Positions 42,356 to 53,849 of a stretch of DNA of 64,000 nt are shown here, one piece after another. Where the stretch lies: positions 186,001-250,000 of the forward strand of contig CAWGTF010000011.1 of NCBI GenBank assembly GCA_963825425.1, in the 5' to 3' direction. Each line of letters begins with the position of its first letter. Positions within the stretch are counted from its first letter, which is position 1. A program made the translations under genes and the position numbers. The DNA comes from PALSA-607 sp963825425. GTDB lineage: Bacteria; Actinomycetota; Actinomycetes; Acidothermales; Acidothermaceae. The notes below the pieces were generated by a model. The model made no database searches and was not told where the DNA came from. It saw only the letters and a program-made list of their open reading frames with translations.

Positions 42356-45300
42356 GTGTCCGGATCCGTGCGCAGGTCGATCGTGGTCCTTGCCGTCAGC
42401 GCGTTGGGGGTCGCCGGCCTCCAAGCAGCTGCCGGGGCGGCGCACCCCCGGTCACCCAAGCGCCGGGTACCCCTGGCGTACTGAGTCACTTCGACCAGGC
42501 GCGCAAGGACTGTCTCGGCACCGCGCGCAACACGACGTCCAAGATCTGGTACACCGTCGCGAACGGCGTGCTCTCCGATGTGTACGCACCGACCGTCGAC
42601 ACCACGAACGTCGAGACGATGCAGTTCCTCGTCAGTGACGGTTCGACATTCACCGACCTTCAAAGCCGCGACACGACGTACACCGCGTCGGCCGATCGCA
42701 CCGGCATGGCATGCACGATCGTGTCGACGTCGAACAGCCACGGCTATCAGCTGCGCGCCACCTACTCGACCGACCCAGCGCGCGACAGCGTCATCGTGCA
42801 CACGCAGTACCTGCCGTTGACCGCGGCCGCACGGCATTACCAGCTCTACGTGCGGCTCGACGCAACTGCCGGCGGCAACGGCGGTGGCGGTTCAGGCAAC
42901 GGCGGGGCCGACTCGGCGACCGTCGACACGACGACCGGCCAGCCGGTGCCAGTGTCGTTCGACACCGTGACAGCGACCAATGCGGTGAACCGCGACTACG
43001 CGGTGCCGACGTACCTCGCGCTGCACGCCGACCGGCCGTTCGCGGCAGTCAGCAGCGGCTTCGTGGGCACGCCGAGCGACGGCCTCGCCGAGCTTGATTC
43101 GACGCACGCGTTGTCGCCTACCTACACCGACGCGACGAACGGCAACGTCGAGCAAACGGCGCAAGTGAACCTCGACCTGTTCGGGACAACGACGCTTGCG
43201 CTCGGGTTCGGAACCACCCAAAGCGCGGCAGTGCACACCGCAGCGGTGTCGTCGATGCAGAACTACCCCAGCGCACTGGCGAGGTACGAGTTGCAGTGGC
43301 GGCAGTACGACAACGGCTTGCGCCCACCCGCCATGCACCTTGCTGGCCTCACGAACGCCCAGGCACGGCAAACGGCCGCTGCGTACTACGTGTCGGCAAA
43401 TGTGGTGAAGGCGAGTGAAGACAAGACCTTCCCCGGCGCCATCGCCGCTTCGCTCACCAGCCCGTGGGGTCAGGCCGTTTCCGCAGGCGACCCCGCCAAC
43501 ACCTACTTCGGCTCGTACCGCGAGGTCTTCTCACGCGACCTCTACGAGGCGTGGACCGCGCTGCTCACCGACGGCGACATTTCCACCGCACGCGACGCCG
43601 TTCGGTTCTTGTTCTTGCGGCAGCAACTGCCCGACGGGTCGATGCCAAGGAACTCACTGGTGAACGGCAAAGTCGCACCAGACTCGTTCAACACCCAACT
43701 CGACGAAGCGGCCTATCCGATCCTGATGGCGCAGCAGTCCGGGCTCGGCAACGACGCCACGTTGTGGCCGCACGTCAAGGCGGCAGCGAACTTCCTCGTT
43801 GCCCACGGCCCGGCGTTCGGTGTCGAGCGGTGGGAGGAGCAGAACGGGTACTCACCGTCGACCATCGCGGCTGAGATCGCCGGTCTTGTCGCCGCGGGCA
43901 CCATGGCCCAGCAACACGGTGACTCAGCCGATGCGCAGGTCTTCCTCGCCACCGCCGACCTCTACCAGCGCAGCATCAAGAACTGGGACGTCACGACGAA
44001 CGGTCCGCTGTCGACCCAGCCGTACTTCATCAGGTTGTCGAAGACGGGCGATCCCAATGCGGCGATCAGCTACAACGTCGGCAACGGCGGTCCGACGCTC
44101 GACCAGCGTTCCGTCATCGACGCCGGATTCCTCGAGCTGGTCAGGCTCGGCGAGCTCTCGCCGTCCGACCCGGTCGTGGCGAATTCACTCAGTGTCGTCG
44201 ACGCGACGATCGAGCGGACGACGCCGAATGGCTCGGGTTGGCTGCGGTACAACGGCGACGGCTACGGCGACTGCTACGCACCCGACCCGCTCACGAGTTG
44301 CGGCACGACAGGTTCGCCGTGGGCACCGAGCGGCCAAGGTACCGGGCACATCTGGCCGGTGCTGTCCGGCGAGCGCGGTGAACAAGATCTCGCAAGCGGG
44401 CAGGCTGCGACCGCCGCCGATCTCTTGCTGAGCATCGGTCAGCTGGCCGGCGGGGTAGGGCTGGTGCCTGAGCAGGATTGGGACTTCGCAGGCGTCGCGG
44501 CGTCCCCCTTCGGCACCGACCCGACGGTGGCGTCGATCGGCTACACCGACGGGCAACCCGACGGTTCTGCAGCGCCGCTCACGTGGGGTGCTGCAGCGCA
44601 GGTCCGGCTGACGGCTGATCTCGCGGCCGGGCGGGTCGTCGAGAAGCCTGCGTCGACCACCTCGCGATACGTCACGCACACCCAGGCGGCAACGACGCTG
44701 ACGGTGACATCGCCAGGAAACGACACGGCGGCGACCGGCACGATCCCGGTGATCGGCACGACGGCACCGCACGCGAAGGTGGTCATCGCCGACGTCGCGA
44801 CCGACAACAACGACGCGACGACGCTCTTCAGTGCGATTGCCTTGGGCGACGGTAGCTTCAACATCCCGGTGACTGTTGCTGCCGGCACCAACGTGCTCGT
44901 CGTCACCGCGATGACGGCGTCGGGTGCAACAGCGCAGACCACGGTCACGCTCGTCAACGACGTCGTTAACGGCACGTTGCTTTTCACCGCAACTGACCCG
45001 GTCAATGACGACAACGGTCCGGGCAACTACGCCTACCCGACAGCGAGCGATTTCCACGCCGGCGCGTTCGACCTCGATCAGTTCCAGGTCTACGACACCG
45101 GAACGACAGTCACCTTCCGCGTGCGGACGCGCGACTTGACGCCGACGTTCGGCTCCACGAACGGTGCGCAACTGGTCGACGTCTACGTGCACAACCCGTC
45201 GGCTGCGACGACGTCGACAGCGGCCGCGTTCGCGTCGCGGAACTACTCCATCGCGGCCGCCGACGGGTGGTCGAGACTGATCGAGGTGCAGGGCTTCGGG

Positions 45301-45702
45301 CAGCGGTTCGTCGACCCCAACGGCGCCAGCCAAGGCACGATCACGATCAGCGCCAACTCGATCTCGCGCTACACGACGTTCAGTGTCGACAAGACGGCGC
45401 TGGGCGGAACGCCGACGTCGGGCTGGGCCTTCACGGTGACCCTGACCGGCCAAGACGGATTCAGTGACGGGAATGCACGCACCTGGGCCGCCACGCCGCA
45501 GCCGTACAACTTCGGGGTGTGTGCGAGTGCATCGGCCGATCCGCACTGCACGGCAGATCCGAACACGGTGCCGAAGGTGATGGACACGATCACGCCGGCT
45601 GGTGTGCTGCAGCCGACCGAACTCGACTACACGCTCGGCGCGGTGGTGCTCCAGGGCGTTGACGATCTCCTAGAGCGTTCCTGCGGTACCTACTGCTGGT
45701 AG
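42356..45702 (+). CDS. Secreted GH15 glucodextranase/glucoamylase-like enzyme (frameshift in signal region)
   Basis: GTG 42356 follows GGAGAGGGG and starts the signal VRRSIVVLAVSALGVAGLQA. The frame shifts near 42445 and the mature protein reads GVLSHFDQARKDCLGTARNT and SKIWYTVANGVLSDVYAPTV, the glucodextranase N domain. The GH15 (alpha/alpha)6 barrel follows (YYVSANVVKASEDKTFPGAI, YREVFSRDLYEAWTALLTDG, RWEEQNGYSPSTIAAEI with a catalytic Glu, GHIWPVLSGERGEQDLASGQ). After VVEKPASTT come an Ig-like segment (LTVTSPGNDTAATGTIPVIG) and a C-terminal glucodextranase-type beta domain with a Cys-bearing end CGTYCW. It probably releases glucose from alpha-glucans outside the cell. Confidence 0.88.
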
Positions 45703-45912
45703 TGCTCGACCTCGGGGATCGGTCGTGCGTGCGCGGTGTCCGGGTCGTCGCCGAACTCGCGCTTGGCCTGACGCTGTCGAAGAAGGTCCCAGCACTGGTC
45801 AAGTTGGGCTTCGACCTGTTGACGGCGATCGGCGGCGTCCTGCGTGCTCGGTGAGGTGGTGTTCTTCAGCGACGAGTTCGGAGATGCGCGTGAATATGTC
45901 GTCGTCGGCCAT
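45690..45912 (-). CDS. DUF2630 small protein (frameshifted)
   Basis: ATG 45912 opens MADDDIFTRISELVAEEHHL. After a shift near 45838 it continues VEAQLDQCWDLLRQRQAKRE and ends PIPEVEHYQQ. This matches DUF2630, a short helical actinobacterial family of unknown role that is about 80 residues long. Its stop overlaps the glucodextranase-like gene end by 13 bases on the opposite strand. Confidence 0.78.
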
Positions 45913-45966
45913 GTGCTGCCTCCTGGAGGGTCGTGCGAGTGCTGTCCTGGCTGGGTCGACGCCACC

Positions 45967-48079
45967 CTACGGCCGGCGGTGCAGCACCAGCGGATAGACC
46001 GCCGTCGCACCTGCCTCGCCGAGCAGTGCCGCGGCGACTGTCATGGTCCAGCCCGAGGTGTAGACGTCGTCGACGAGCAAGATTGGCCCGGCCGGTACAG
46101 CGACGTCTGGGCAGCTGCGCAGGCCCGACATGACCGCCGCGACTCGCTGCGCCGACGCTACCTGCGCCACCGGCCGGGGACCGTCGATCTCGAACGGCGC
46201 GAGCAGTTCGAGGTGGCCGATCTCGGCGATGTGACGCGCGAGCGAGGTGACAAGCAACGAGTGGGTGCGCGACGGGATCGCCGCGACGGCGGTCGGTCGG
46301 GCCGGCCACTGGCGGGCCCATCGCGCGAGCAACTCGACGACACCGGCGGCGACCTCTGGCGGCAACTCGCTGTCAGGCGCGCCGTCGCGAGTCAGCCGGA
46401 CGACGAGGTCTGCCCACCCGGGATCGTCGGCGAACGCAAGCGCTCGACCCTCACCAAGGACGGCGCCGATCCGGCCCAAACGACTCGACGCCACCGGGCC
46501 AGAGCTTGCGCGGCTCGATCACCACATCGACACCACGTGCGAAAACGCGCGCGGCATCGACGTCCGCCGTGGTTGGCGTTGGTGAAAGACCTGCAGGCAA
46601 CGCGCCGGTGCACACCGAACAGCTGCCGCACGGCTCGCCGGCATGGGGATCGTCGAGCGAGAGCCGAAGAAACGACATCAGGCAGCCGCTGCCGGCTGCG
46701 TAGCTGCGCATGATGTCGGCCTCAGTGGCGCGGGCGGCGGCCAACGCGGCGTATCGCTGCTCATCGAAGATCCAGGGCTCGCCAGTCGCCTGCCACCCGG
46801 CACCGACCCGCCGGACGGCACCGTCGACGGCCAGGATCTTGAGCAGGGCCTCGAGACGGCCGCGCCTGCGAACCGGTGGCGTCTTCGAGCTTGGGCAGCG
46901 AGAGCGGCTGCGACGCTGCCGCCAACGCCGTGAGCACCGAGGCGGCGAGTGCCGGATCTGGCGTCGACGCGTCGGCGAAGTAGGCCCAGACCCGGTCGTC
47001 GGTCTCGGCGGGGAGCAACACCGCCACCGCGGTATCGAGCGCGCGACCTGCTCGCCCCACCTGCTGGTAGTACGCGACCGGCGACGCGGGCGACCCGACG
47101 TGCAGGCAGAACGCGAGGTCGGGCTTGTCGTACCCCATGCCCAACGCCGAGGTCGAGACGACTGCCTTGATCTCGTTTCGTTGCAGCTGATCCTCAATCC
47201 GTTCACGTTCGTCGGCGTCCAGCTGGCCCGAATATGCCGCGACGGCATGGCCGCGAGTCGTCAGGAAGTCGGCAAGGCGGACCGTGTCTGCGACGGTGAG
47301 CACGTAGACGATTCCGGACCCGTCGAGCTGGTCGAGCGCGGCGGCCACCCACGCGTACCGTTGCAAAGCAGAAAGCCCGGGGACGACCCCGAGCTGCAGA
47401 GAGCTGCGAGCCAAGGTTCCGCGCAACACCAACGGCTCCAGCGTGCTGCCCGCCGCGAGTTGGTGGGCAACGTCGCGGGTCACCCGGTCGTTCGCGGTTG
47501 CCGTCGTTGCCAGCACGGGCAGGTCGGGGCGGGTGCTCGTGAGCAGCCGGGTCAGCCGCTGATAGTCGGGGCGAAAGTCGAAACCCCAGTCCGACACGCA
47601 GTGCGCTTCGTCGATGACCAGCATGCCGAGGCGCTCCAGCAGGTTCGGCAGTACCGACTCGGCAAAGCGCGCCGACGCTAGGCGCTCAGGAGAGGTGAGC
47701 AGGACGTCGACCTCGTCGTCGGCCAGCTGACTTCTCGATGGCCGCCCAGTCGTCGACGTTGGCCGAGTTGAGGGTGACCGCCTGCAGGCCGGCCCGCTTC
47801 GCAGCCGCTGACTTGATCGCGCATCAGCGCCAGTAAGGGGGAGATGACCAGGACGGGACCCGATCCAGCAGCCCGCAGCGCGGCCGCGGCGATCCAGTAG
47901 ACCGCGGACTTGCCCCAACCGGTCGCCTGGACGCACAAGACCCGGCGGCCCTCGCAGACCAGGGCCTGCGCTGCGACCAGCTGGTCGGGCCGAAGGGTCG
48001 CCGCCGGCCCGGCCAGCTCGTGCAGCACCGCGGTGGCGACGGCCAGCAGCTGGTCGGGTTCGACTCGAGTTTGCGGCAC
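45967..48079 (-). CDS. recQ: RecQ-family DNA helicase fused to a phosphoribosyltransferase domain (frameshifted)
   Basis: ATG 48079 starts MPQTRVEPDQLLAVATAVLH. Helicase motifs follow across frames: LRPDQLVAAQALVCEGRRVL, Walker A QATGWGKSAVYW, ISPLLALMRDQV, DEAH box MLVIDEAHCVSDWGFDFRPD, LATTATANDRVTRDVA, VVSTSALGMGYDKPDLAFCL and YYQQVGRAGRALDT. A zinc-type cluster CGSCSVC precedes the C-terminal domain, where SAQRVAAVM and GPILLVDDVYTSGWTMTVAA form a PRPP-binding loop. Shifts lie near 47820, 47730, 46870 and 46480. The helicase-PRT fusion is an actinobacterial arrangement whose PRT role is unknown. The helicase part should unwind DNA 3'-to-5'. Confidence 0.88.
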
Positions 48080-48232
48080 TGTCTGAGCATGGCCTAACTC
48101 GCGGACAGTCCGTTGCTGCCTCCAATTGGCCTTTAGGCACGGCTGGGCCTACCGATACCTCAATTAAGGCTTGTAGTCATCCACGGCGAAGCTGTCGAGG
48201 CGAGACATCGGTGACCGGGAAAGAGGTTGTGC

Positions 48233-50287
48233 GTGGCGTCCCCGGCGGAGGAAACGCCTAGTCGCGGCTGGACTGCGTGGTGGGCCTACCTGACGCTGAT
48301 CTTCGTCGGCTCCGGCGTGCTCATCGCCTTCAGCGTGCGGGCGCTGACCAACGACCACTTGAACGGGTCCGCGAGCGCCTTCGTCCTGGTCGCCGCGCTC
48401 CTGGTGCTGGGCGAGCTGCGCCCGGTGGTGGCCAGCGGGTCCTATGACCCGGACGGCGTTAGCCTAAGCACCGCGTTCGTCTTCGCCATTTTGCTTATCT
48501 GGGGCCCGGCCCCGGCCATCATCTTGCAGTTCGCCGGCATTTCGATGCGCGAGTTGCTGATGCGCAAGTCCTGGTGGCGGGTGATCTTCAACGCCGGCCA
48601 ATACGCGATCTGCCTTGCGACCGCCTATCTGGTGCTGCGGCTGTTCGGGATATCGCCGTCGCTGGCTCATCCGCGCGAAGTGACCGGCGGAACATTGGTG
48701 GGGCTGGTCGTTGCGGCCGTCGTCTACCACCTGATGAACCTGTTGCTCGTCGGCATCATCCTCTCGATTCGCCGCGGCACCAGATTGTGGCCGGAGATCA
48801 TCGACGAGTTCTGGTACTACACCTCGACGACGATGGCGGTCATTGCCTTGTCGCCGGTGATCGCCGTGGTCGCCGTGCATGCGTGGCAGTTGATCCCGCT
48901 GCTGGTCCTGCCGCTCTTCCTCGTGTACAAGACCGCGTCGATCTCGCTCGAGCGCGAGCAGCAGTCACTGCACGACGCGCTGACCGGTCTGGCTAACCGC
49001 AAGTTGCTGATGGCTCGCACTGGTGAGCTTCTCGACGAGCTCCAGCAGAGCGACGGCCGGGTCGCGTTGGTCTTGTTGGACCTCGACCGGTTCAAGGACA
49101 TCAATGACACGCTGGGACACCCAGTCGGCGACCGCGTGTTGCAGGTCGTCGCGGCCCGCGTACAAGACGCCGTCCGGCCCGAGGATCTGGTTGCCAGGCT
49201 GGGCGGCGATGAGTTCGCGATCCTGCTGCATCACCTGGGCGATGAGGCAATGGTTCTCGAGGTCGCCGAGCGCATTCGTGCAACGCTGCACGAACCCATC
49301 TCTTTCGACGGCACCATGGTCGATCTCGACGCGAGTCTCGGGATCGCACTGTTCCCCGATCACGGTGACGATTTCGACCAACTGCATCGACGCGCTGACG
49401 TGGCGATGTACGTGGCGAAGTCGTCGGGTGGCGGAGTTGCGATCTACGACGTCGAGAAGGACACCAACTCACTTGCCAGGTTGAGCCTTCTCGGTGAGTT
49501 GCGGCACGCAGTCGAGGTCGGCCAGCTCGAGCTTTGGTACCAGCCAAAGGTTTCGTTGACGACCGGCGAGGTCGCTAGGTGTCGAGGCGCTGGTTCGATG
49601 GCACCACCCGTCGCTGGGCCTGGTGCATGCCCGACCAGTTCATTCCGCTGGCCGAACAGTCCGGGCTCATGCCGTCGCTCACCGACCTGTTGATCGACCA
49701 GGCACTGGGCATGCGAGCACAGTTGGACGCCGGTGGGTCGGGGCTCGTTATGGCCGTCAACATCAGCGTGCGTGACCTGCTCGATTTCGGTTTCGCCGAC
49801 CGGGTTGCCGCCGCGCTTCGCCGGCACCGGGTCGTCCCCGAAACGCTGATGCTCGAGATCACCGAGCGCAGGCTGCTCGCTGACTACGACCGGGGCGCGA
49901 AGGTCCTCAGCGAACTGGTCGCGACCGGTGTGCACATCAGCCTCGACGACTTCGGCACCGGATACTCATCCCTGACCTTGCTGAAGCGGCTGCCGGTCTG
50001 CGAGTTGAAGATCGACCAGTCCTTCGTGTCGAGAATCGGCGACTCGGAGGCAGACGCGACCATCGTCGGGTCGATCGTCGAACTTGCTCATGCCCTCAAC
50101 CTCACAGTGGTCGCCGAGGGTGTGGAGACCATCGATGTGCTCGAACGCCTGACGGCCCTCGGTTGCGACCAGGCGCAGGGCTGGTTGGTCGGTCTTCCCG
50201 ATGGACGCCGCGACGGCCGGCGCGTGGATTGCGCGACATCGGCGCGACAGGCAGGGCGTGGGCGCGCCGCTGCGAGCCCTCTCCTGA
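48233..50287 (+). CDS. Membrane GGDEF-EAL cyclic-di-GMP protein (2, frameshifted)
   Basis: GTG 48233 follows AAGAGG. The N-terminal ~230 residues form six to seven helices with AALLVLGELRPVVASGSYDP and RVIFNAGQYAICLATAYLVL, the same sensor type as the gene at 17099. GGDEF: DALTGLANRKLLM, DLDRFKDINDTLGHPVGDR, RLGGDEFAILL near residue 323. After a shift near 49580, EAL continues: VEALVRW, MPDQFIPLAEQSGLMPSLTD, LEITERRLLADYDRG, SLDDFGTGYSSLTLLKRLP and AEGVETIDVLERL. A further shift near 50195 would give the proper end PMDAATAGAWIARHRR, stopping at 50287; unshifted, the frame runs to 50310. No tiny ORFs precede this copy. Confidence 0.86.
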
Positions 50288-50406
50288 CCGGCTGGGCACC
50301 CGAATTCTAACCAGCCACAAAGGGCTATCCGTAGTCAATCTCGGGCCTTCCCGCGACAAGGGACCGGTCCAGGACGGATACTGAGGGGAATGAACAGGAC
50401 CACGCC

Positions 50407-50616
50407 GTGATCCGGCGCCCGCTGCCCGGTAGCCCCTTCAACGTGATCACGGTCGCCCGACCGGTCGAGGTGTTCGCGGTCAACGATCGGGTGAGCCACG
50501 ACAGGTACGGCCTCGGCTGCGTGATCGGCGTCGAACCTGACGTCGCTGTGCTGGTCGACTTCGGTCCGCGGCAGGAGCGCTTGGTCGCTCCGTACCCCCG
50601 GCTCACCAAGCTGTAG
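50407..50616 (+). CDS. Conserved small protein with CarD/KOW-like strand pattern
   Basis: A 69-residue protein: VEVFAVNDRVSHDRYGLGCV, then IGVEPDVAVLVDFGPRQERL ending PYPRLTKL. The Val-x-x-Arg-Val-x-His...Tyr-Gly-Leu-Gly pattern recalls small beta-barrel (KOW/CarD-like) domains found in many Actinobacteria, possibly nucleic-acid or polymerase associated. No experimental function is known to me. It stands between the GGDEF-EAL and dehydrogenase genes. Confidence 0.62.
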   Translation: MIRRPLPGSPFNVITVARPVEVFAVNDRVSHDRYGLGCVIGVEPDVAVLVDFGPRQERLVAPYPRLTKL

Positions 50617-50682
50617 TGCGGCCCTCTCCGCCGACGGTTTGCGGGTAACTTCCAGCAGTCAAGTCCAACGGGAGGCCACCTC

Positions 50683-52165
50683 ATGGCGATCGCAACCACG
50701 AACCCGGCGACCGGCGAGGTCATCAAGGCGTTCGACCCGATGACGCACGACGAAATCGAAGTTCGCCTCGAGCGGGCCCATCGCGGGTACGAGGTGCTGC
50801 GTCGCACATCGTTTGCGCAGCGGGCGGCGTGGATGCGAGCCGCCGCCGACATCCTCGATGCCGAGGTCGACGACGTTGCGCGCACGATGACTATCGAGAT
50901 GGGCAAGACGTTCGCGAGCGCGAAGGGCGAGGTCGCGAAGTGTGCCAAGGGCTGCCGTTTCTACGCTGACCATGCCGAAGGAATTTCTCGCCGACGAGCT
51001 GGTCGATCCCGCATCGGTTGGCGCCACGGGCGCGCTGGTGCGCTACCAGCCGATCGGCCCAGTGCTCGCGGTCATGCCGTGGAATTTCCCGTTGTGGCAG
51101 GCGATGCGGTTCGCTGCGCCGGCGTTGATGGCGGGCAATGTCGGGCTGCTCAAGCACGCGAGCAACGTGCCGCAGTCCGCGCTGTTCCTCGAAGACCTGT
51201 TCCGGCGCGCCGGATTCCCCGAAGGCTCGTTCCAGACCTTGCTCATCGGCGCAGCTGAGGTCGAGGGGATCATCTCCGACCCCAGGGTGCGAGCTGTCAC
51301 CCTGACCGGCAGCGAGGCAGCCGGCCGCGCAGTCGCCGCGGTCGCTGGGCGCGAACTGAAGAAGACGGTGCTCGAGCTCGGTGGCAGCGACCCCTTCGTC
51401 GTGATGCCGTCGGCCAACATCGCCGACGGCGGCCGCGATCGCCACGACCGCTCGGTGCCAGAACAACGGCCAGTCGTGCATCGCGGCGAAGCGATTCATC
51501 GTGCACACCGACGTCTACGACGCGTTTGCCGAGGCGTTCGTCGCGAAGATGTCGTCGTTGCGCGTCGGCGACCCGATGGTCGCCGGCACCGACGTCGGCC
51601 CGCTGGCGACCGAGCAGGGCCGAGCCGACATCGAGGAGCAGGTGCGCGACGCAGTCGCCAAGGGCGCTTCGGTCCTGTGCGGTGGCGCCCGACTCGACCA
51701 GCCGGGCTGGTGGTATCAGCCGACAGTGGTCGCTGACCTGACTCCAGACATGGCGATGTATGCGCGAGGAGGTGTTCGGCCCAGTTGCTGGGCTCTACCG
51801 GGTGAACTCACTCGAGGAGGCGCTCGACCTCGCCAACGGCACCGAGTTCGGTCTTGGGTCGAATGCCTGGACCAACGACGCCTGCCGAGCGGGAGTTCTT
51901 CATCGACGGTCTTGATGCCGGTGCCGTGTTCATCAACGGCATGACGACGTCGTACGCCGAGCTACCGTTCGGTGGAGTCCGTAACTCCGGCTACGGTCGT
52001 GAGCTGTCGAGCCACGGCATCAAGGAGTTCTGCAACGCCAAGACGGTGTGGATCGGGAGCGCCACGGCGAGCGACCAGCACGCCGACCGCAGGCGACCAC
52101 AGCGAATAGCAGCGCACCGCCAACAACGGAGCTACCGGGCGGACGCCGGCGGCCTGCACCTGTAG
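50683..52165 (+). CDS. Succinate-semialdehyde-type aldehyde dehydrogenase (multiply frameshifted)
   Basis: MAIATTNPATGEVIKAFDPM at ATG 50683 is a typical NAD(P)-dependent SSADH start; MTIEMGKTFASAKGEVAKCA follows. Shifts near 50985, 51425, 51765 and 51870 join GPVLAVMPWNFPLWQAMRFA, LTGSEAAGRAVAAVAGRELK, KKTVLELGGSDPFVVM (general-base Glu), NNGQSCIAAKRFIVH (catalytic Cys), EEVFGPVAGLYRVNSLEEAL and ELPFGGVRNSGYGREL. The frame then runs to 52165, longer than usual and overlapping the convergent DUF2277 gene; a shift could bring the stop to about 52109. It would oxidise succinate semialdehyde or a similar aldehyde to acid. Confidence 0.83.
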
Positions 52166-52354
52166 GTGCCCGAGCAGATGCTCGGTCGCTGCGGCGATCT
52201 CAGCAACCGCTTCGTCGAACGCTTGCTGGTTGGCCGCCGACGGCTTGCGCATGCCGGCGATCTTTCGCACGTACTGCAGTGCGGCGGCAGCGACGTCTTC
52301 CGAGGTCGCCTCGTCGACGTAGGGTGGGCGCAGGGTCTTGATGCTTCGGCACAT
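51962..52354 (-). CDS. DUF2277 family protein (C-terminus uncertain)
   Basis: MCRSIKTLRPPYVDEATSED and VAAAALQYVRKIAGMRKPSA with NQQAFDEAVAEIAAATEHLL are the full DUF2277 signature, a short conserved bacterial family of unknown function. The family usually ends soon after this point, but the open frame continues about 45 residues into the convergent dehydrogenase gene. The extra tail has no similarity, so the real end is probably near 52100 with a missing base. ATG 52354 is clear. Confidence 0.78.
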   Translation of the reverse strand: MCRSIKTLRPPYVDEATSEDVAAAALQYVRKIAGMRKPSAANQQAFDEAVAEIAAATEHLLGHLQVQAAGVRPVAPLLAVRCYSLWSPAVGVLVARRGAPDPHRLGVAELLDAVARQLTTVAGVTDSTER

Positions 52355-52397
52355 GCCGCTCAGCGTACGACGCGACGCCAGCCCGTCGGCGTCCGGA

Positions 52398-53415
52398 CTA
52401 GATACTGACGCCGACGTCGTGCAAGTGGCCCATGGCCAGCCGGTAGGAGCGGTACAGCGACGCCTCGGCGTAGGGCAGGCCGTGGGTCTCGCAGAACTCC
52501 CGCACGATCGGCACCGCGCGCCGCAAGTTCGGCCGTGGCATCGAGGGGAACAGGTGGTGCTCGATCTGCCAGTTCAGGCCACCCAGCAACATGCCGACGG
52601 GCACCCCGCCGGTGACGTTGCGCGAGGTCAGGACCTGCCGGCGAAGGAAGTCCAACTCCTCGTCCTTGGTCAGCATCTTCATGCCCTTGTGGTTCGGCGC
52701 GAACGAGCAGCCGAGATAAATACCGAACAAGGCCTGGTGGACGCCGAGGAAGGCCAGCGCCTGCAGTGGCGACATCGTCAGCAGCAACAACGTGATGTAC
52801 CCGGCGACGTGGACGAACAGCAAGGCCGCTTCGACGCCGCGGTTGCGTGCGCCCGTCTTGGCCACCGCTCGAATGCTGGCAACCTTGAGGTTCAGCGCTT
52901 CGAGGGTGAGCAGCGGGAAGAAGTAGTAGCGACTGCCAGCGGGCAGCGAACCTGCCGATCCGGCCGCGCTTCGCGGCCGCTTCGCGGCTGAACGCGAAGG
53001 CGCCGGTGCCGACGTCAGGATCGAGTTCGGCTTGGTTCGGATTGCGGTGGTGCCGGTTGTGCTTGTCGACCCACCAGTCGTAGCTCAGGCCGATCATCAA
53101 GTTGCCGTGCAGGTAACCGGCCAACTCGTTTGCCTGGCGGCTGCGAAACATCTGTCGATGGCCGGCTTCGTGACCGGTGAAGGCGAGCTGGGTCGACACG
53201 ATGGCGAACAACACCGCGACGAGCACCACCCACCAGGTGTGGTTGGCCAGGTAGAGGGCGAAACCGGCCGCGGCCACCATCGCGATATTGAGCGCGATCC
53301 GCAACCAGTAATACAGCTTCCGACGTTCCAGGAGGCCGGCGTCCTTGACGATTCGCGACAGCATGGCGTACTCGCTGCCCCGTCGGGTGGGGACGTCAAC
53401 GGACTGGGTAGTCAC
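52398..53415 (-). CDS. Membrane fatty-acid (acyl-CoA) desaturase (frameshifted)
   Basis: The three di-iron histidine boxes are visible: FTGHEAGHRQMF, WVDKHNRHHRNPNQ and LNWQIEHHLFPSMPRPNLRR. The last is QxxHH, the form seen in front-end/linoleoyl-CoA type desaturases. Membrane segments flank them (LYYWLRIALNIAMVAAAGFA, VHVAGYITLLLLTMSPLQAL). A shift near 52945 joins IGRFAARWQS to YYFFPLLTLEALNLKVASIR. GTG 53415 begins MTTQSVDVPTRRGSEYAMLS. It introduces a double bond into membrane fatty acyl chains, which would adjust fluidity; the regiospecificity is not predictable. Confidence 0.87.
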
Positions 53416-53600
53416 GGCGATTCCATTTCCAGGCGTGCGGCCGACGTGTTCGCCACGGGGTCTGGATGGCGGGGTGGTGGTTGAGGAGCCACTGCTCCGC
53501 ATCAGGAGTGTCTCACGCGGGGGGCCGCCTCCGTCCAGAGTCGATCGGTCATGTGCGCCGCGAGTGCATAGAATGCTCGCCCCGTGGGCAGGAGGCCAGT

Positions 53601-53783
53601 GTGCGGATCCGAAGCCTATTCAACCTTCGGCGTGACCTCGTTATCGCGATCGCCGTGCCGGTTGCCGGCAAGGTGATGTCGGTCGCTGCGCACCAGCTCA
53701 GGGAGCGCCGCGGACCCAACCAGGTCGCCGATCGCCTCGACCAGGGCGCCGCGCTGATCCGACGGGTCAGCCGGCTGGTCTGA
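53601..53783 (+). CDS. Small conserved-looking basic protein (60 aa)
   Basis: GTG 53601 follows GGAGG by 5 bases. The product begins MRIRSLFNLRRDLVIAIAVP, has a short hydrophobic stretch and continues VMSVAAHQLRERRGPNQVAD, ending RRVSRLV. It resembles short actinobacterial proteins with one amphipathic or membrane helix and a basic tail. A 14-bp repeat and an intrinsic terminator follow. Function unknown. The 185 bases upstream (53416-53600) show no other gene. Confidence 0.5.
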   Translation: MRIRSLFNLRRDLVIAIAVPVAGKVMSVAAHQLRERRGPNQVADRLDQGAALIRRVSRLV

Positions 53784-53788
53784 GCCAT

Positions 53789-53825
53789 CCCGTGATCCCA
53801 GGCCCGTGATCCCAGGCCCGTGATA
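53789..53825 (+). repeat. 14-bp tandem repeat (2.6 copies)
   Basis: Two exact copies of CCCGTGATCCCAGG lie head to tail, followed by nine bases of a third (CCCGTGATA). It sits between the 60-residue gene and the cold-shock leader. Possible slippage repeat or protein-binding direct repeats. Confidence 0.8.
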
Positions 53826-53849
53826 GGGTCACCATAGGTTGCAGTTGCA

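Noticed and set aside
44185..45546. A 453-codon minus-strand open frame antisense to the glucodextranase-like gene
   Set aside because: Arg-rich low-complexity translation and no ribosome-binding site; the plus strand has strong GH15 similarity.
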